Positions 36,633-46,046 of a stretch of DNA of 64,000 bases are shown piece after piece. How positions within the stretch are numbered: the first letter of the stretch is position 1; each line of letters opens with the position of its first letter. Where the stretch lies: the NCBI GenBank assembly GCA_964418585.1, contig CAYQMG010000053.1, positions 39,813 through 103,812 of the forward strand. The letters run 5' to 3'. The position numbers were made by a program, and so were the translations under genes. The notes beneath the pieces are model-generated. The model had not been told where the DNA came from. It saw only the letters and a list, made by a program, of their open reading frames with translations, and did not search any database. The DNA is from JAJRTE01 sp964418585 (GTDB taxonomy: Bacteria > Myxococcota_A > UBA796 > JAJRTE01).

Positions 36633-39236
36633 TCACTCCTCACGGAAGTAGATGTAGAGGTAGGTGACCACCGTGGCGACGTTGTTTTGCCACGAGTAGA
36701 GGTTGTTGTTGGAATGCAGCATGCTGAGTTGCCAGCAGTCGGTGTACCACCATCCCCCGTTGTACCCTACGTTGTCTCGAGCGCAATTGCCGTACCAGGT
36801 GTCGTTGTCGTTGTCGTAGGTGGTGAACCCCTGGCCTCGCACATCCACCATGGTATGGTAGCCCGTCACCCCCTGGGTCCAATCGATGGCATAATCGCTG
36901 GCCGGGTCTCCTATGCTGAAGTCTTTCATACGCAGCTCGTAGACCGAGTCGTAGATGCGCACGACGTTGGTGGGCGCATGTTGCGTGATTTCGTGCCAGG
37001 CCTCGAGAGGAAGCCAGAAGATCTTGGCGGATGGGTCCGGGGAACCATACCCGGTCTGGGTGTAGTCGTTCCAGGTTCCCAGGTGGATGGCGTCCCGTTC
37101 CTGGTTGGTCAGGTCGATGTTCACGGTTTTGCCAAGCAAGGTCCACCCGCCGCCCTCCGTGGTCATGTCGCAGTAGACTTCGAGTGGGTCCAGGCCCGTC
37201 TGGTAGCCGTCCGGGTCGATCAGGTAGACTCCGTCCTCGTTGGCGACCCCGGACGCCAGGATTTCCTTGCAAGTGGCACCCAGGGCGCACCCTCCCCCGG
37301 GTTCCGGCCGGATGGAAGGGTCGGCGTCGTTGCAGTCTGTGCCGCCGCATGTGATGTCCGGGTAGCCGTCGCCGTCGCCGTCGTTGTCCACCAGACCGTC
37401 ACAGTTGTAGTCCAGACCGTCACAGCCTTCGTCGGCGCCGGGGTGAAAAGCCGGGTCGGTTTCGTCGCAGTCCCCGCCGTCAGCCACGTAGTCGCTGGTC
37501 GGGGCCGTACAGCCCTCCACGGTCCGGCCATCGTCCCCGTAGCCGTCTCCATCGAAATCCAGATACCAGACTCGAGTGACGCCCTCGTCCACCACCCCGT
37601 CGCAATCGTCGTCCACGTGGTTGCAGACTTCGTCTGCATCCGGGTGGACACCCGGGTCCCCGTCGTCACAGTCGCCAGGTTGGTCCGCATGGCCCTCGGG
37701 ACGTGAGCAGGCCTCCGTCGTCGCGTCGGCGGTCCCCCACCCATCGCCGTCCCCGTCCGTGTAGTAGGTGGTCGCGTCCACCGAGTTGTCCTCGTTCACC
37801 AGGCCGTCACAGTCGTGATCGATTCCGTCGCAGTACTCGTCCGCCCCGGGATGGACCGTGGCGTCGGTGTCGTCACAGTCCTCGCAGGCGGCCACCCCGT
37901 CGGCGTCCGCATCTCGGTAACTCACCTCTCCGTCGCAGTTATAGTCGTTGGGATCCGTGCAGTCGGCCTCCTCGGCTCCGGGATGGAACGCCGGATCCAT
38001 GTCGTTGCAGTCGCCCGGTACGAGGGCGTAGGCTGACGGGCGGTCGCACTGCACCAGGGTGGAGACGTCGGTGCCGTACCCGTCTCCGTCCAGATCCAGG
38101 TACCAGATGGTCTCCGGGTTGACCTCGGCTCGAGTGTCGTCGCAGTCTCCGGCCGTGGCCACGTGACCGGCAGGTACCACGCAGCCTCGAGTCGGTGTGT
38201 CCGGGTCTCCATATCCGTCCCCGTCGGCATCCGCGTAAAATGTGGACGCATCCACGGCATCCTCGTCAACCTCTCCGTCACAATCGTTGTCAATCGCGTC
38301 ACAGTACTCGTCCGCGCCGGGGTAGACGCCGGCGTCGGTGTCGTCGCATTCCTCGCAGGCGGCCACACCGTCCTGGTCAGCGTCGGTGTAGGCGGTGGAA
38401 CCGTCACAATTGTAGTCGTATGGATCGGTGCAAGATTCCGTGGCCCCTGGGTGAAACGCGGGGTCTGTGTCGTCACAATCCCCGTCCTGGAGCACGTAAC
38501 CGTTCGGCTGTTCGCATTGCGTGAGGGTGAGTACGTCTGAACCGTGGCCATCTCCATCGTAGTCGATATACCAGATGGTTTCCGGGTTGATTTCAGACCG
38601 GGTGTCGTCGCAGTCTCCGGTGGTCGAAACGTACCCGGCAGGTGCCTGGCAGGCAAGGACCGGATCCGTGTCCGCCCCGTGGCCGTCTCCGTCTTCATCC
38701 GGGTACCAGGCGACCGCATCCGCCGCATCCTCGTCGACCTCCCCGTCACAGTCGTTGTCCACGCTGCCGTCCGGCCGGTCGAAATCACAGGTCTCGTCGG
38801 CCCCCGGGTACACGGTCGGGTCCCCATCGTCACAGTCCTGCCCTGCTGGATATCCATCTCCATCCGCGTCAGGTGCCGGAGTCGCCGTCCCGGAGGGAGG
38901 CGTGACATCAACCCCCGGGCCCGGTGTGGGTGATGAGGGACCGTGGTCGGGTGGGGTCGGGGTCGGCGTCGCCGTGGCCGGAACCTCCGTGGCTTCCTGT
39001 GGCGTCGGAGTCGCAAAAGATACCTGCGGCGTCCAGGGCGTCGGCGTTCCGGTCGTGTCGTCCCACACCGTGGCGTCATCATCTCCCTCGACAGGCGCAG
39101 TCGATTCGACAGGAGGGGACGTGGCAGCCGCTGGCTCTTCCTCCGGGGGAGGACATCCTGCCAGCAACGAGGCTGCCACGATGAACAATGATCCGCTGCC
39201 CAGACCAAAGGGGGATTTCCACATCCACAACCGCAT
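36633..39236 (-). CDS. Long MopE-repeat lipoprotein with fibrinogen-related C-terminal domain
   Basis: An 867-residue predicted lipoprotein. The start at 39236 has GGAGGACGAC upstream and yields a signal with lipobox LLAGC; upstream codons read as Arg-rich non-coding sequence. After a ~110-residue Pro/Thr/Glu linker come about seven full MopE-type calcium-binding units plus half-units (YPGADEYCDAIDNDCDGEVD, FHPGADEGCDGLDYNCDG), spanning about 130-650. The final ~215 residues are a fibrinogen-related domain: CKEIL...GVYLIDPDG...LEVYCDMTTEGGGWTLLGK, then NARDNVGYN-like and GGWWYTDCWQ, closer to animal fibrinogen heads than the paralogue at 10050-12164. Such domains bind sugars or acetylated groups in animals. 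A stalk with a lectin-like tip is the likely layout. Confidence 0.9.
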   Translation of the reverse strand: MRLWMWKSPFGLGSGSLFIVAASLLAGCPPPEEEPAAATSPPVESTAPVEGDDDATVWDDTTGTPTPWTPQVSFATPTPQEATEVPATATPTPTPPDHGPSSPTPGPGVDVTPPSGTATPAPDADGDGYPAGQDCDDGDPTVYPGADETCDFDRPDGSVDNDCDGEVDEDAADAVAWYPDEDGDGHGADTDPVLACQAPAGYVSTTGDCDDTRSEINPETIWYIDYDGDGHGSDVLTLTQCEQPNGYVLQDGDCDDTDPAFHPGATESCTDPYDYNCDGSTAYTDADQDGVAACEECDDTDAGVYPGADEYCDAIDNDCDGEVDEDAVDASTFYADADGDGYGDPDTPTRGCVVPAGHVATAGDCDDTRAEVNPETIWYLDLDGDGYGTDVSTLVQCDRPSAYALVPGDCNDMDPAFHPGAEEADCTDPNDYNCDGEVSYRDADADGVAACEDCDDTDATVHPGADEYCDGIDHDCDGLVNEDNSVDATTYYTDGDGDGWGTADATTEACSRPEGHADQPGDCDDGDPGVHPDADEVCNHVDDDCDGVVDEGVTRVWYLDFDGDGYGDDGRTVEGCTAPTSDYVADGGDCDETDPAFHPGADEGCDGLDYNCDGLVDNDGDGDGYPDITCGGTDCNDADPSIRPEPGGGCALGATCKEILASGVANEDGVYLIDPDGYQTGLDPLEVYCDMTTEGGGWTLLGKTVNIDLTNQERDAIHLGTWNDYTQTGYGSPDPSAKIFWLPLEAWHEITQHAPTNVVRIYDSVYELRMKDFSIGDPASDYAIDWTQGVTGYHTMVDVRGQGFTTYDNDNDTWYGNCARDNVGYNGGWWYTDCWQLSMLHSNNNLYSWQNNVATVVTYLYIYFREE

Positions 39237-39340
39237 GTCGTCCTCCAGAAGCGCCGGGCGCCTCGAGCAGCGGCTGGCTGCTCGCTCCACCCACCCATTT
39301 CGTACCAACCCGTTGCCGTTCCGTTTTGATCGCCTCCGGC

Positions 39341-39370
39341 AGTATAGCCTGGCCTCGAGGCGTGGTTCAA
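39341..39370 (-). promoter_or_regulatory. Sigma-70-like promoter for the long MopE lipoprotein
   Basis: Minus strand: TTGAAC (39365-39370), 18 bases, TATACT (39341-39346). Transcription would start near 39334 and leave a leader of about 98 bases. The -35 word TTGAAC is the same as at the cyclase promoter. Confidence 0.55.
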
Positions 39371-39470
39371 CCTGGGGACCTGAAATGTGGCGGGGTGTGT
39401 CCGGCGAGGTCTGTTTCTCGGGCTTTTTTTGCTCCTTCGGGTGATTCATGGCATGATATACTCGATAGGC

Positions 39471-39514
39471 CGGGTGATTTTATATAGGAATCACCCGATA
39501 GACCGACTGATTTT
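39471..39514. repeat. Palindromic array, copy 1
   Basis: CGGGTGATT (39471-39479) and AATCACCCG (39489-39497) form a perfect 9-bp inverted repeat around an AT-rich 9-base centre; a degenerate half-site CGACTGATTT follows at 39504. The 44-base unit matches copy 2 at 39595-39638 in 36 positions, with an offset of exactly 124 bases. An extra lone half-site, CGGGTGATT, lies at 39438-39446. Confidence 0.85.
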
Positions 39515-39556
39515 GAGAAAAAATCTGTAACATGCTTGAATAATTGCATAATTTGC

Positions 39557-39577
39557 CCTACGGAATTGTTCCGTGGG
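39557..39577. repeat. GC-rich hairpin between the two palindromes
   Basis: CCTACGGAA and TTCCGTGGG pair over 9 bp (one G-T wobble) with a TTG loop. It lies between the two array copies, within a stretch far richer in A and T than its surroundings. It could act in RNA (attenuator-like) or as a DNA structure. Confidence 0.6.
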
Positions 39578-39592
39578 CGATTCCTTCAATGG

Positions 39593-39638
39593 ATCGGGTG
39601 ATTTTATACATAAATCACCCGATTAATCGAGTGATTTA
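39593..39638. repeat. Palindromic array, copy 2, abutting a start codon
   Basis: ATCGGGTGATTT (39593-39604) and AAATCACCCGAT (39612-39623) are a perfect 12-bp inverted repeat with a 7-base centre. The right arm also pairs with the next half-site CGAGTGATTT (39628-39637) in an overlapping 22-bp palindrome centred on TTAA with one mismatched pair. The last half-site ends directly before the ATG at 39638, so occupancy would block translation initiation or transcription start. Confidence 0.85.
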
Positions 39639-40960
39639 TGCTGAGCACAACGGAACTCCTTGAAACACTGGCCGATTGGAACTACTGGAATCGTCCCCTA
39701 CCTGGTACGTTCTCGCGGGAGAAGTACGAAAAGGAAGTGTTGACCAAGTCCGAGACAGGCGAGATCGTGGTGTTGCAGGGGGTACGGCGGAGTGGGAAAT
39801 CGACGATCCTCCAGAACACGATCCGGCGGCTGGTGGAGAATGGGGTTGCTGCCAGGGACATCTTGTTCGTAAATCTCGAGGATCCCAGGTTTTTCGGCCA
39901 TTTGACGCCTGGCTTGCTGTCCCGGATCAAGGAAGTGTATCTGCAGCACCTGAATCCTGGTGGGGTGCCGTACCTGATCCTGGACGAGGTCCAGAATGTG
40001 CCGGGGTTCGAGAAGTGGCTGTTGAAGGAGTACGAACTGGGGGGGGCACGTCTGTTCGTCACCGGTTCCAACTCCAGGCTTTCGAGCCGCGAGATAGGGA
40101 CGGCCCTGGTTGGGCGCTATCTGGATGTGCGCGTGTTTCCCCTGGATTTTCGTGAATTCCTGGAATTCCACGGCTTGAACCCGACGGACCGTCTCGAATT
40201 GGCCCAGCGGCGGATAGAGGTGAGGCGTTTGTTCGACGAATACGTGGAGTATGGGGGCTTCCCCAAGGTGGTGCTCACGGACGACATGACCATGAAGCGG
40301 GCGGAGGTGAAGATATATTTCGATTCGATCGTGTTGCGGGACATCGTGGCCAGATACCGACTGGACAATTTTGAGGCCCTGTTGGGGTTGGCCGTGTACC
40401 TGTTGTCGCATGCCTCGAGCCCCTTGTCGCTAAACGGTTTGAAGAACCATTTTGGGCTATCGTTCGATCTGGTGGAGCGTTACGTGGCCTACCTGGAGAA
40501 CGCCTACCTGGTGTTTCGGGTGCCCCGATTCGACTGGTCGTTGAAGCGGCAGCGGGCGAATCCGCGGAAGATCTATGCCGTGGATACGGGGTTGGCGAAT
40601 GCGGTGTCTTTTCAGGTGGGGCAACGGGTGGGGCAATGTCTGGAGAACCTGGTGTTTCTGGAGTTGCTGAGGCGAGGAGAGGAAGTGTACTACTGCAAGA
40701 CCCAGGCCGGGTATGAGGTGGATTTCCTGGTGAAGCGGGGGCCTGCCATCGTCCAACTCATCCAGGTATGCACCAGTCTGGAGAACCGGAAGACGCGGGA
40801 GCGGGAGTTGCGGTCTCTGGTCCGGGCGGCCGGTGAGATCCCCCACGCCGGGAATGCCGAATTGCTGGTGTTGGTTCCGGATCACGAGGAGACGTTGATG
40901 AAGGAAGGCAAGGAGATCCGGGTGGTGGAACTCAAGTCCTGGCTTCTTGGCCTCGCCTGA
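39638..40960 (+). CDS. AAA_14/DUF4143 ATPase
   Basis: A 440-residue protein of the AAA_14/DUF4143 group. The N-terminal STAND-like ATPase has Walker A GVRRSGKSTIL (about 50), Walker B YLILDEVQNV and the sensor phrase LFVTGSNSRLSSREIGTALVGR. A winged-helix-like segment follows (SPLSLNGLKNHFGLSFDLVERYVAYLENA). The C-terminal DUF4143 region is of PD-(D/E)XK-nuclease ancestry, with FLELLRRGEEVYYCK and GYEVDFLV; the last position reads QLIQVC instead of an E-x-K, a variant that would weaken catalysis. Biochemical roles in this family are not established. The gene looks less GC-rich than its neighbours and follows a structured AT-rich leader, suggesting acquisition. It is not close-coupled to tamB. 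Confidence 0.9.
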   Translation: MLSTTELLETLADWNYWNRPLPGTFSREKYEKEVLTKSETGEIVVLQGVRRSGKSTILQNTIRRLVENGVAARDILFVNLEDPRFFGHLTPGLLSRIKEVYLQHLNPGGVPYLILDEVQNVPGFEKWLLKEYELGGARLFVTGSNSRLSSREIGTALVGRYLDVRVFPLDFREFLEFHGLNPTDRLELAQRRIEVRRLFDEYVEYGGFPKVVLTDDMTMKRAEVKIYFDSIVLRDIVARYRLDNFEALLGLAVYLLSHASSPLSLNGLKNHFGLSFDLVERYVAYLENAYLVFRVPRFDWSLKRQRANPRKIYAVDTGLANAVSFQVGQRVGQCLENLVFLELLRRGEEVYYCKTQAGYEVDFLVKRGPAIVQLIQVCTSLENRKTRERELRSLVRAAGEIPHAGNAELLVLVPDHEETLMKEGKEIRVVELKSWLLGLA

Positions 40961-40999
40961 CCTCGAGGACGGTGGGCGGGGAGGGGCGCGAGGAAGCCC

Positions 41000-41029
41000 T
41001 GTACGGGGGGTGTGGACGGAAGGTATACT
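41000..41029 (+). promoter_or_regulatory. Possible promoter for the TamB gene
   Basis: A good -10, TATACT (41024-41029), preceded by GG. The -35 region (around 41000-41006) is poor. It lies in the 131-base gap before tamB, about 55 bases upstream of the ATG. Confidence 0.35.
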
Positions 41030-41091
41030 TTCGGAGCGGTGCTCGTGGGTGATAGAACCGGAGGCCCGGGCGGGAAGGGCACGAAGCCATC

Positions 41092-44000
41092 ATGACGCGG
41101 AAGCAACAGACGAAAAACCGTGGCAAGCGCGGGCGGGTCCGATGGACGTGGCTTCTGGCGCCCGTGGCGGTGCCTTTTGCGTTGGCGGTCGGGTTGGTGG
41201 CGGGCGGCGTACTTTTCCTCGCCACCGAATCGGGCAAGCGAATCGTGGCTGAGCAGGTGCTGCGGGTGGCCAACGGTTCGCTCGCCGGCCGGGTGGATGT
41301 GAACGATGTCACCGTGGACTGGCTTTCGTTCCTGGAACTGGATGGCGTGTCGGTGACCTCGCCTCTCGGAGAACCTGTGTTCCGGGCGCGTCGGATCCTG
41401 GTCCGGTATCGGCCGGCAGCACTCCTGTCCCACGAAGCTCGAGTGGAATTGCTCCGGATCGAGTTCCCGGAAGTGGTGGTGGCGTATGACGCAGAAGGCG
41501 TTTCGAACATCGACCGGCTGCTGGGACCCTCGACCGAAGAACCCCAGGCCGAACCTGAACTCGAGCCGTGGGACGGTACCTTGCCGGTGGACGTGACCGT
41601 GTCTCGAATCCAGATAGTCGGCGGTGTCTTTCGCATGACCGACGCCGGTGCGGAATCCCCGGTGGTGGCGGAAGCAACGCGGCTGAATCTGGAGGGCGGC
41701 TACCGGGCGCGGGGGGCCGTGCACACGATTCGACTCGATCCGCTCGAAGCTGACATCGGCGAGCCGGAGCTGGGATTGTTCTCGGTGGAACTGACGGGGG
41801 TCTATGACTTGACGCGGGGGCAGGACGAGGTGCGCGTGCCCTCTTTTCGGATCGAAGCGCCTGGCCTTTCTGGCCGGGCGACTGCCGAGTTCGTGGGGTT
41901 TGACCTGCCGGTGGGGCGCGTGGAACTGGCGTTCGACCGGCTGGGACCCGAGTTTCTGAAACGATTGGACCCGGAGCTTCCGGTCATCGGCGATCTGGGA
42001 TTCGCTCTGGCCCTCCAGGTGGATACCGAGCACGAGGGAAAGCTCGAGAGCACTTTCCGGCTGCCGACCGGGCGGATCGATCTGGAAGGGCGGCTGGGAC
42101 TGGCCGACATCATGACCGACCCGGAAAGCCTGTCGTACGATCTGGACCTGACCGCCTCTGATCTGCGGATCGATTCGGCCCTGGATCTGGGGCTTCCTCC
42201 ACTGAATCCCCTGGATTTCCGTCTGGCGGTGAAGGGGCGGGGTGTGAGTCCGGCGCAGATGGATACCCGGTTCACGATGGACGTGTCCCCCATCGTCTAC
42301 CAGGGGTACCGGTTTCACGGGGGACGTCTTTCCGGCGTGGTCGAGCGCGGCACCGTGGTGATCGAGGAATCGCAGATTGAGAGTCCCTACGCCACGCTGG
42401 ACGTGGACGGGTTCATCGCTCTGGACGGACCAATCCGGGTGTCCGCTCGATTGAAGACCGACGATCTGGGCCGACTCGGGCGGCAGATCGACCTGCCCCT
42501 GAGTGGCGACCTGGATGTCCGTGCCCAGGTGGCGGGCAGTCTGGATGCGCCTCTGGTGGATTTCGAGATGGCCTCGTCCGGTCTGGTCTATGGCGAGGGG
42601 GAAGAGGTGCTGGCCCGGTTGGGACCGGTGACCGGCGGCGGCACGGTCCGCACGGAGTTGCAGGATGGAGAAACGCAGGTTTCGGCGGTCGTGACACTGT
42701 CGGGGAGTGGCGCCGGGTTTCCGGACCCGATGCTGAGGACCTACGAGTTGACCGGGCGCTACGGAGGCGAGGGCGTCGCGGTGTCCTTGAACGCTCAGGA
42801 CGTGTACGGGCACCCTGTCGAGGTTTCCGCCCGGATGGGCCTGGAGGATCAGAGCGAGGTCGTCGTCGACGCGCTTGCCTTGCCCCTTGGGGAACATCCG
42901 TGGATCCTGGAAGCACCGTTTGTGGTCCGTCTGATCGGGGATGATGTGGAGGTGTCCTCATTTCAGCTTGCAGGACCGGACGGGAGCCTGTCCGGCCAGG
43001 TATCGTACCATCCGGAGGGGAACAGCCGGATCTTGATGGCCGGCGCAGGGATCTTGCTGGACAACATGGCTCCGTTCACGGGGGACGCGGCTCCACACCT
43101 GCGGGGGAGGCTCCGATTCAAGGCCGACGTGCGTGGTTCGGTTGCAGATCCCCAGGTTGCGCTCCTGCTGGGGGTGGACGGGTTCGCCATGACCGGTGTG
43201 CCGGAACTCTCGGTCCGCCTTGCCGTATCCTCCTGGCAAGGTGCGACCCCTCGAATCGGGAGCACGGTCACGGTCGAGTTGGCCGGAGGAGGCAAGTTGG
43301 TTGGACGGGTGGACCTTCCGGCTTCACTGACCCTGGAGGGGGATTTCGAGATGGCAGAGGCCGAACCGCTGTCGGCGGAATTCGACCTGGTCGACCTGGA
43401 TCTGGAACCCCTCGGGCGCCTGGACGAGGACCCTGTCGATGTGTCTGGCAAGGTGAAAGCCCATCTGGTCGCTTCCGGCACCCTCGAGGCGCCTTTTGTG
43501 GAGGTGACGTTGAACGCGGAGAACCTCGCAACCACTGGGGTGGCTCCCCTGGACGCCCGCGCTCGAGCCCGGTTCGACCAGGGACGGTTGAGGAGCGACG
43601 CCGTGGTCACCCGTCCATCTGCGGGCCCGGTGCCGCTCCTGGCCGCCTGGGTGGACCTCCCGCTGACGGTGACAGCAGACCTGGACGTGGCGCCCGCGTG
43701 GGAAGGCGCCGTGCAGGGGAAGGTGGCGGTACCCGCGCAGAAAGTCGCCCAGTTTGCCGCCCTGGATCCGGAACTGGAGCGGGTCCGTGGTGACGTGATG
43801 GCCGAACTCATCCTGGGCGGTCGCCTGGGAGATCCATCCATTCGGCTCAATGTCAGGGGGAGGAGTATCCGGCCTGCGGGGCAGTCCCCGTTCCACTTCG
43901 ACCTGGAAGGCACCTACGCGGCGGGGAAGGCCGCATTGGTCACACGGTTCCAGCTTGCCGACACACGACCTGGTCACTTCCTGGCCACCCTGGACGTGCC

Positions 44001-45753
44001 CCTGTCCGAGATCCTGCGAGGCGGCGACATCTCAATGCGGAACCTGGTTGCGCAGGTGGAAGTCCCGGAGCTGGATTTCATGCAACTTCCCCCCATCGTG
44101 CGCGGACCCCAGGTGACCGGCGGTACGATGCGCCTGAGTGGATGGCTCCGCTGTGCGGAAAACACCCCCGAGTTCGTCGCCCATGCCGCAGTCCTGGGCC
44201 TCGCCTCGGGCGATACGCCGCACGACATCGTCCTGGACCTGGCCTATCAGCGGGACCTCTTGTCTCTGCGGGCCGAGGCCCTCGGCGAAGGAGGAACCGG
44301 CGCGCGGGTCGAAGGCGACATCCCACTGGTGATCCGTATCCCCCTTGCCACCGATGACAGCACGGTGGCATACCCCACGGGACTTCAGGTGGAGGCAGAC
44401 CTCACCGACCTGAACCTGGACCTCCTCAACGCATTCATGCCCGCAGGAATGACCCTGCGCGGCAGCCTCGACGGGCATGTCTCTTTTTCCGGATCCCTCG
44501 AAGCACCCGAGGCCAGGGGAAGTCTCCGGATGGCCGACGGCCTTTTCTACTCCCCGACCTACGGCACCCTTTACAGGGACATCCAAGGACGGGTCCGCAT
44601 GACCCCCTCCCTGTTCGCCTTCCACAACCTCTCCATGTCGGCGGGCAAGGGGACCCTGACGGCCGGAGGCGCCATCGCGCTCGTGGACAGCGAACCGGGG
44701 GACATGGATATCGACCTCCACGCCTCACGCTTCGAAGTCATGAACGGACCTTATGGGCGCATGTCGCTCGAGGGAGACATCCATGTCGGCGGGACCGTGG
44801 ATGCCCCGGACATCACCGGAGAGATCACGATTCCCGGCGCCGTGGTCAAGTTGCCGGACATCACGTCCACCCTGGTCATGCAGCTCTCCGGGCTCGAGAA
44901 GACCAAGGAACTTGCACCGGTAGAACTCCCTTCCACCATCCACGTCCTCACACGGGACGGCGTGGTCGACTGGAACACCTACGAGACCGGCGAGGTCGAG
45001 GAAGAGGTCCCGTTCGACATGAACGCCGACGTGACCGTGCACATCCCTCGAGGATTCTGGGTCCAGAACGAGTCTCAGGAAGTCGTGGTCGAACTGGAAG
45101 GAGATGTCCGGTACGTGATGGAGCGAGGCGTCGAGCGCATGGAAGGCGAGGTCCGAACCGTGCGGGGCGAGATCAACCTGTTTTCCCAACCCCTGGTGGT
45201 CAAGACCGGCACCATCACGTTCACCGGTGGTCAGGAAATCGACCCTATCCTGGAAATCATCAACGAGGCGGACACCCCCGACTATGGCCTGGTCACGCTC
45301 AAGGTCACCGGGCGTTCCTCTGCACCGGTTGTCACCTTCGGGTCCGATCGAGGATACGACCCGGCAGACATTCTCGCCATCCTCGTTATCGGGAAACCCC
45401 TGTCCGAAAGCAACGACCCATCCGATTCCGCACGCGTCGCATCCCAGGTGGAATCCCTTGCCGCCGGTGTCCTGGCCGGGATTGCCCGCAAGCAACTCGC
45501 CGACAAGATTCCCATCGACTACCTGGAGATCAAGGCCGAAAGTTTCTCCAGCGCCGACCTCCGCGTCGGAAAGTACATCACGCCCAAACTCTTCGTCTCC
45601 TACAAGCGGAAACTCTCCATGGAGAACACGGGAGAGGAGAATGTGAACGAGGTGCGAGCCGAATATCAGCTTTCGCGCAACCTCTACCTCGAATCGTTCT
45701 ATGGCGACGCCGGTATCTGGGGCGGCGACATCAACTGGCGCAAGAACTATTGA
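41092..45753 (+). CDS. tamB: Translocation and assembly module protein TamB
   Basis: A 1553-residue inner-membrane-anchored, periplasm-spanning protein of the TamB/AsmA-like group, which bridges the two membranes and helps in outer-membrane protein assembly or lipid transport. After a basic n-region, one signal anchor is visible (WLLAPVAVPFALAVGLVAGGVLFL, about 20-45). Most of the protein is repetitive beta structure (LEGRLGLADI, VSGKVKAHLVASGTLEAP, LRGSLDGHVSFSGSLEAPEARG), the hydrophobic-groove taco fold. The C-terminal DUF490 domain (about 1180-1553) has EVRTVRGEINLFSQPLVVKTGTI and ends ...ADLRVGKYITPKLFVSYKRKL...QLSRNLYLESFYG, the conserved terminus that meets the Omp85 partner. An Omp85 gene lies 16 kb away at 61622-64000, not adjacent. 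Confidence 0.93.
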   Translation: MTRKQQTKNRGKRGRVRWTWLLAPVAVPFALAVGLVAGGVLFLATESGKRIVAEQVLRVANGSLAGRVDVNDVTVDWLSFLELDGVSVTSPLGEPVFRARRILVRYRPAALLSHEARVELLRIEFPEVVVAYDAEGVSNIDRLLGPSTEEPQAEPELEPWDGTLPVDVTVSRIQIVGGVFRMTDAGAESPVVAEATRLNLEGGYRARGAVHTIRLDPLEADIGEPELGLFSVELTGVYDLTRGQDEVRVPSFRIEAPGLSGRATAEFVGFDLPVGRVELAFDRLGPEFLKRLDPELPVIGDLGFALALQVDTEHEGKLESTFRLPTGRIDLEGRLGLADIMTDPESLSYDLDLTASDLRIDSALDLGLPPLNPLDFRLAVKGRGVSPAQMDTRFTMDVSPIVYQGYRFHGGRLSGVVERGTVVIEESQIESPYATLDVDGFIALDGPIRVSARLKTDDLGRLGRQIDLPLSGDLDVRAQVAGSLDAPLVDFEMASSGLVYGEGEEVLARLGPVTGGGTVRTELQDGETQVSAVVTLSGSGAGFPDPMLRTYELTGRYGGEGVAVSLNAQDVYGHPVEVSARMGLEDQSEVVVDALALPLGEHPWILEAPFVVRLIGDDVEVSSFQLAGPDGSLSGQVSYHPEGNSRILMAGAGILLDNMAPFTGDAAPHLRGRLRFKADVRGSVADPQVALLLGVDGFAMTGVPELSVRLAVSSWQGATPRIGSTVTVELAGGGKLVGRVDLPASLTLEGDFEMAEAEPLSAEFDLVDLDLEPLGRLDEDPVDVSGKVKAHLVASGTLEAPFVEVTLNAENLATTGVAPLDARARARFDQGRLRSDAVVTRPSAGPVPLLAAWVDLPLTVTADLDVAPAWEGAVQGKVAVPAQKVAQFAALDPELERVRGDVMAELILGGRLGDPSIRLNVRGRSIRPAGQSPFHFDLEGTYAAGKAALVTRFQLADTRPGHFLATLDVPLSEILRGGDISMRNLVAQVEVPELDFMQLPPIVRGPQVTGGTMRLSGWLRCAENTPEFVAHAAVLGLASGDTPHDIVLDLAYQRDLLSLRAEALGEGGTGARVEGDIPLVIRIPLATDDSTVAYPTGLQVEADLTDLNLDLLNAFMPAGMTLRGSLDGHVSFSGSLEAPEARGSLRMADGLFYSPTYGTLYRDIQGRVRMTPSLFAFHNLSMSAGKGTLTAGGAIALVDSEPGDMDIDLHASRFEVMNGPYGRMSLEGDIHVGGTVDAPDITGEITIPGAVVKLPDITSTLVMQLSGLEKTKELAPVELPSTIHVLTRDGVVDWNTYETGEVEEEVPFDMNADVTVHIPRGFWVQNESQEVVVELEGDVRYVMERGVERMEGEVRTVRGEINLFSQPLVVKTGTITFTGGQEIDPILEIINEADTPDYGLVTLKVTGRSSAPVVTFGSDRGYDPADILAILVIGKPLSESNDPSDSARVASQVESLAAGVLAGIARKQLADKIPIDYLEIKAESFSSADLRVGKYITPKLFVSYKRKLSMENTGEENVNEVRAEYQLSRNLYLESFYGDAGIWGGDINWRKNY

Positions 45754-45924
45754 CATCCGCCGGACAAAAAGACAGCCCCGGCGGCCTCTCCATCCCACGA
45801 AGCGCTCACCCCCGTTCCCTGTCACCCATCCCGGATGGCGCGCCTCGCTCCGGATCCTCGAGTTCCCCTCGGCCCGTTTGATTTCCTCGTAAGCAGGCAG
45901 GAGGATGCGGCCTTTGTTCCATGG

Positions 45925-45953
45925 TTGACGTGCCATTTTGCGTCTGGTATACT
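45925..45953 (+). promoter_or_regulatory. Strong sigma-70-like promoter
   Basis: TTGACG (45925-45930), exactly 17 bases, TATACT (45948-45953): the best housekeeping-type promoter in the window. A small inverted repeat AGTGC/GCACT (45968-45981) lies just past the predicted start point, at a position fit for an operator or leader hairpin. It drives the gene at 46047. Confidence 0.65.
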
Positions 45954-46046
45954 CTGCCAATAATGTCAGTGCCTGTGCACTAAATTTCTGACTCGGCACC
46001 TCGGCTCCACACTCCAGACAGCCACCTTGGCAAGGAGTATCCGGTC

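Noticed and set aside
39438..40960. The ATPase gene and its palindromes as a complete insertion sequence
   Set aside because: No matching inverted repeat, target duplication or transposase motif lies downstream of the gene (40961-41091), so there is no evidence for a transposon boundary.
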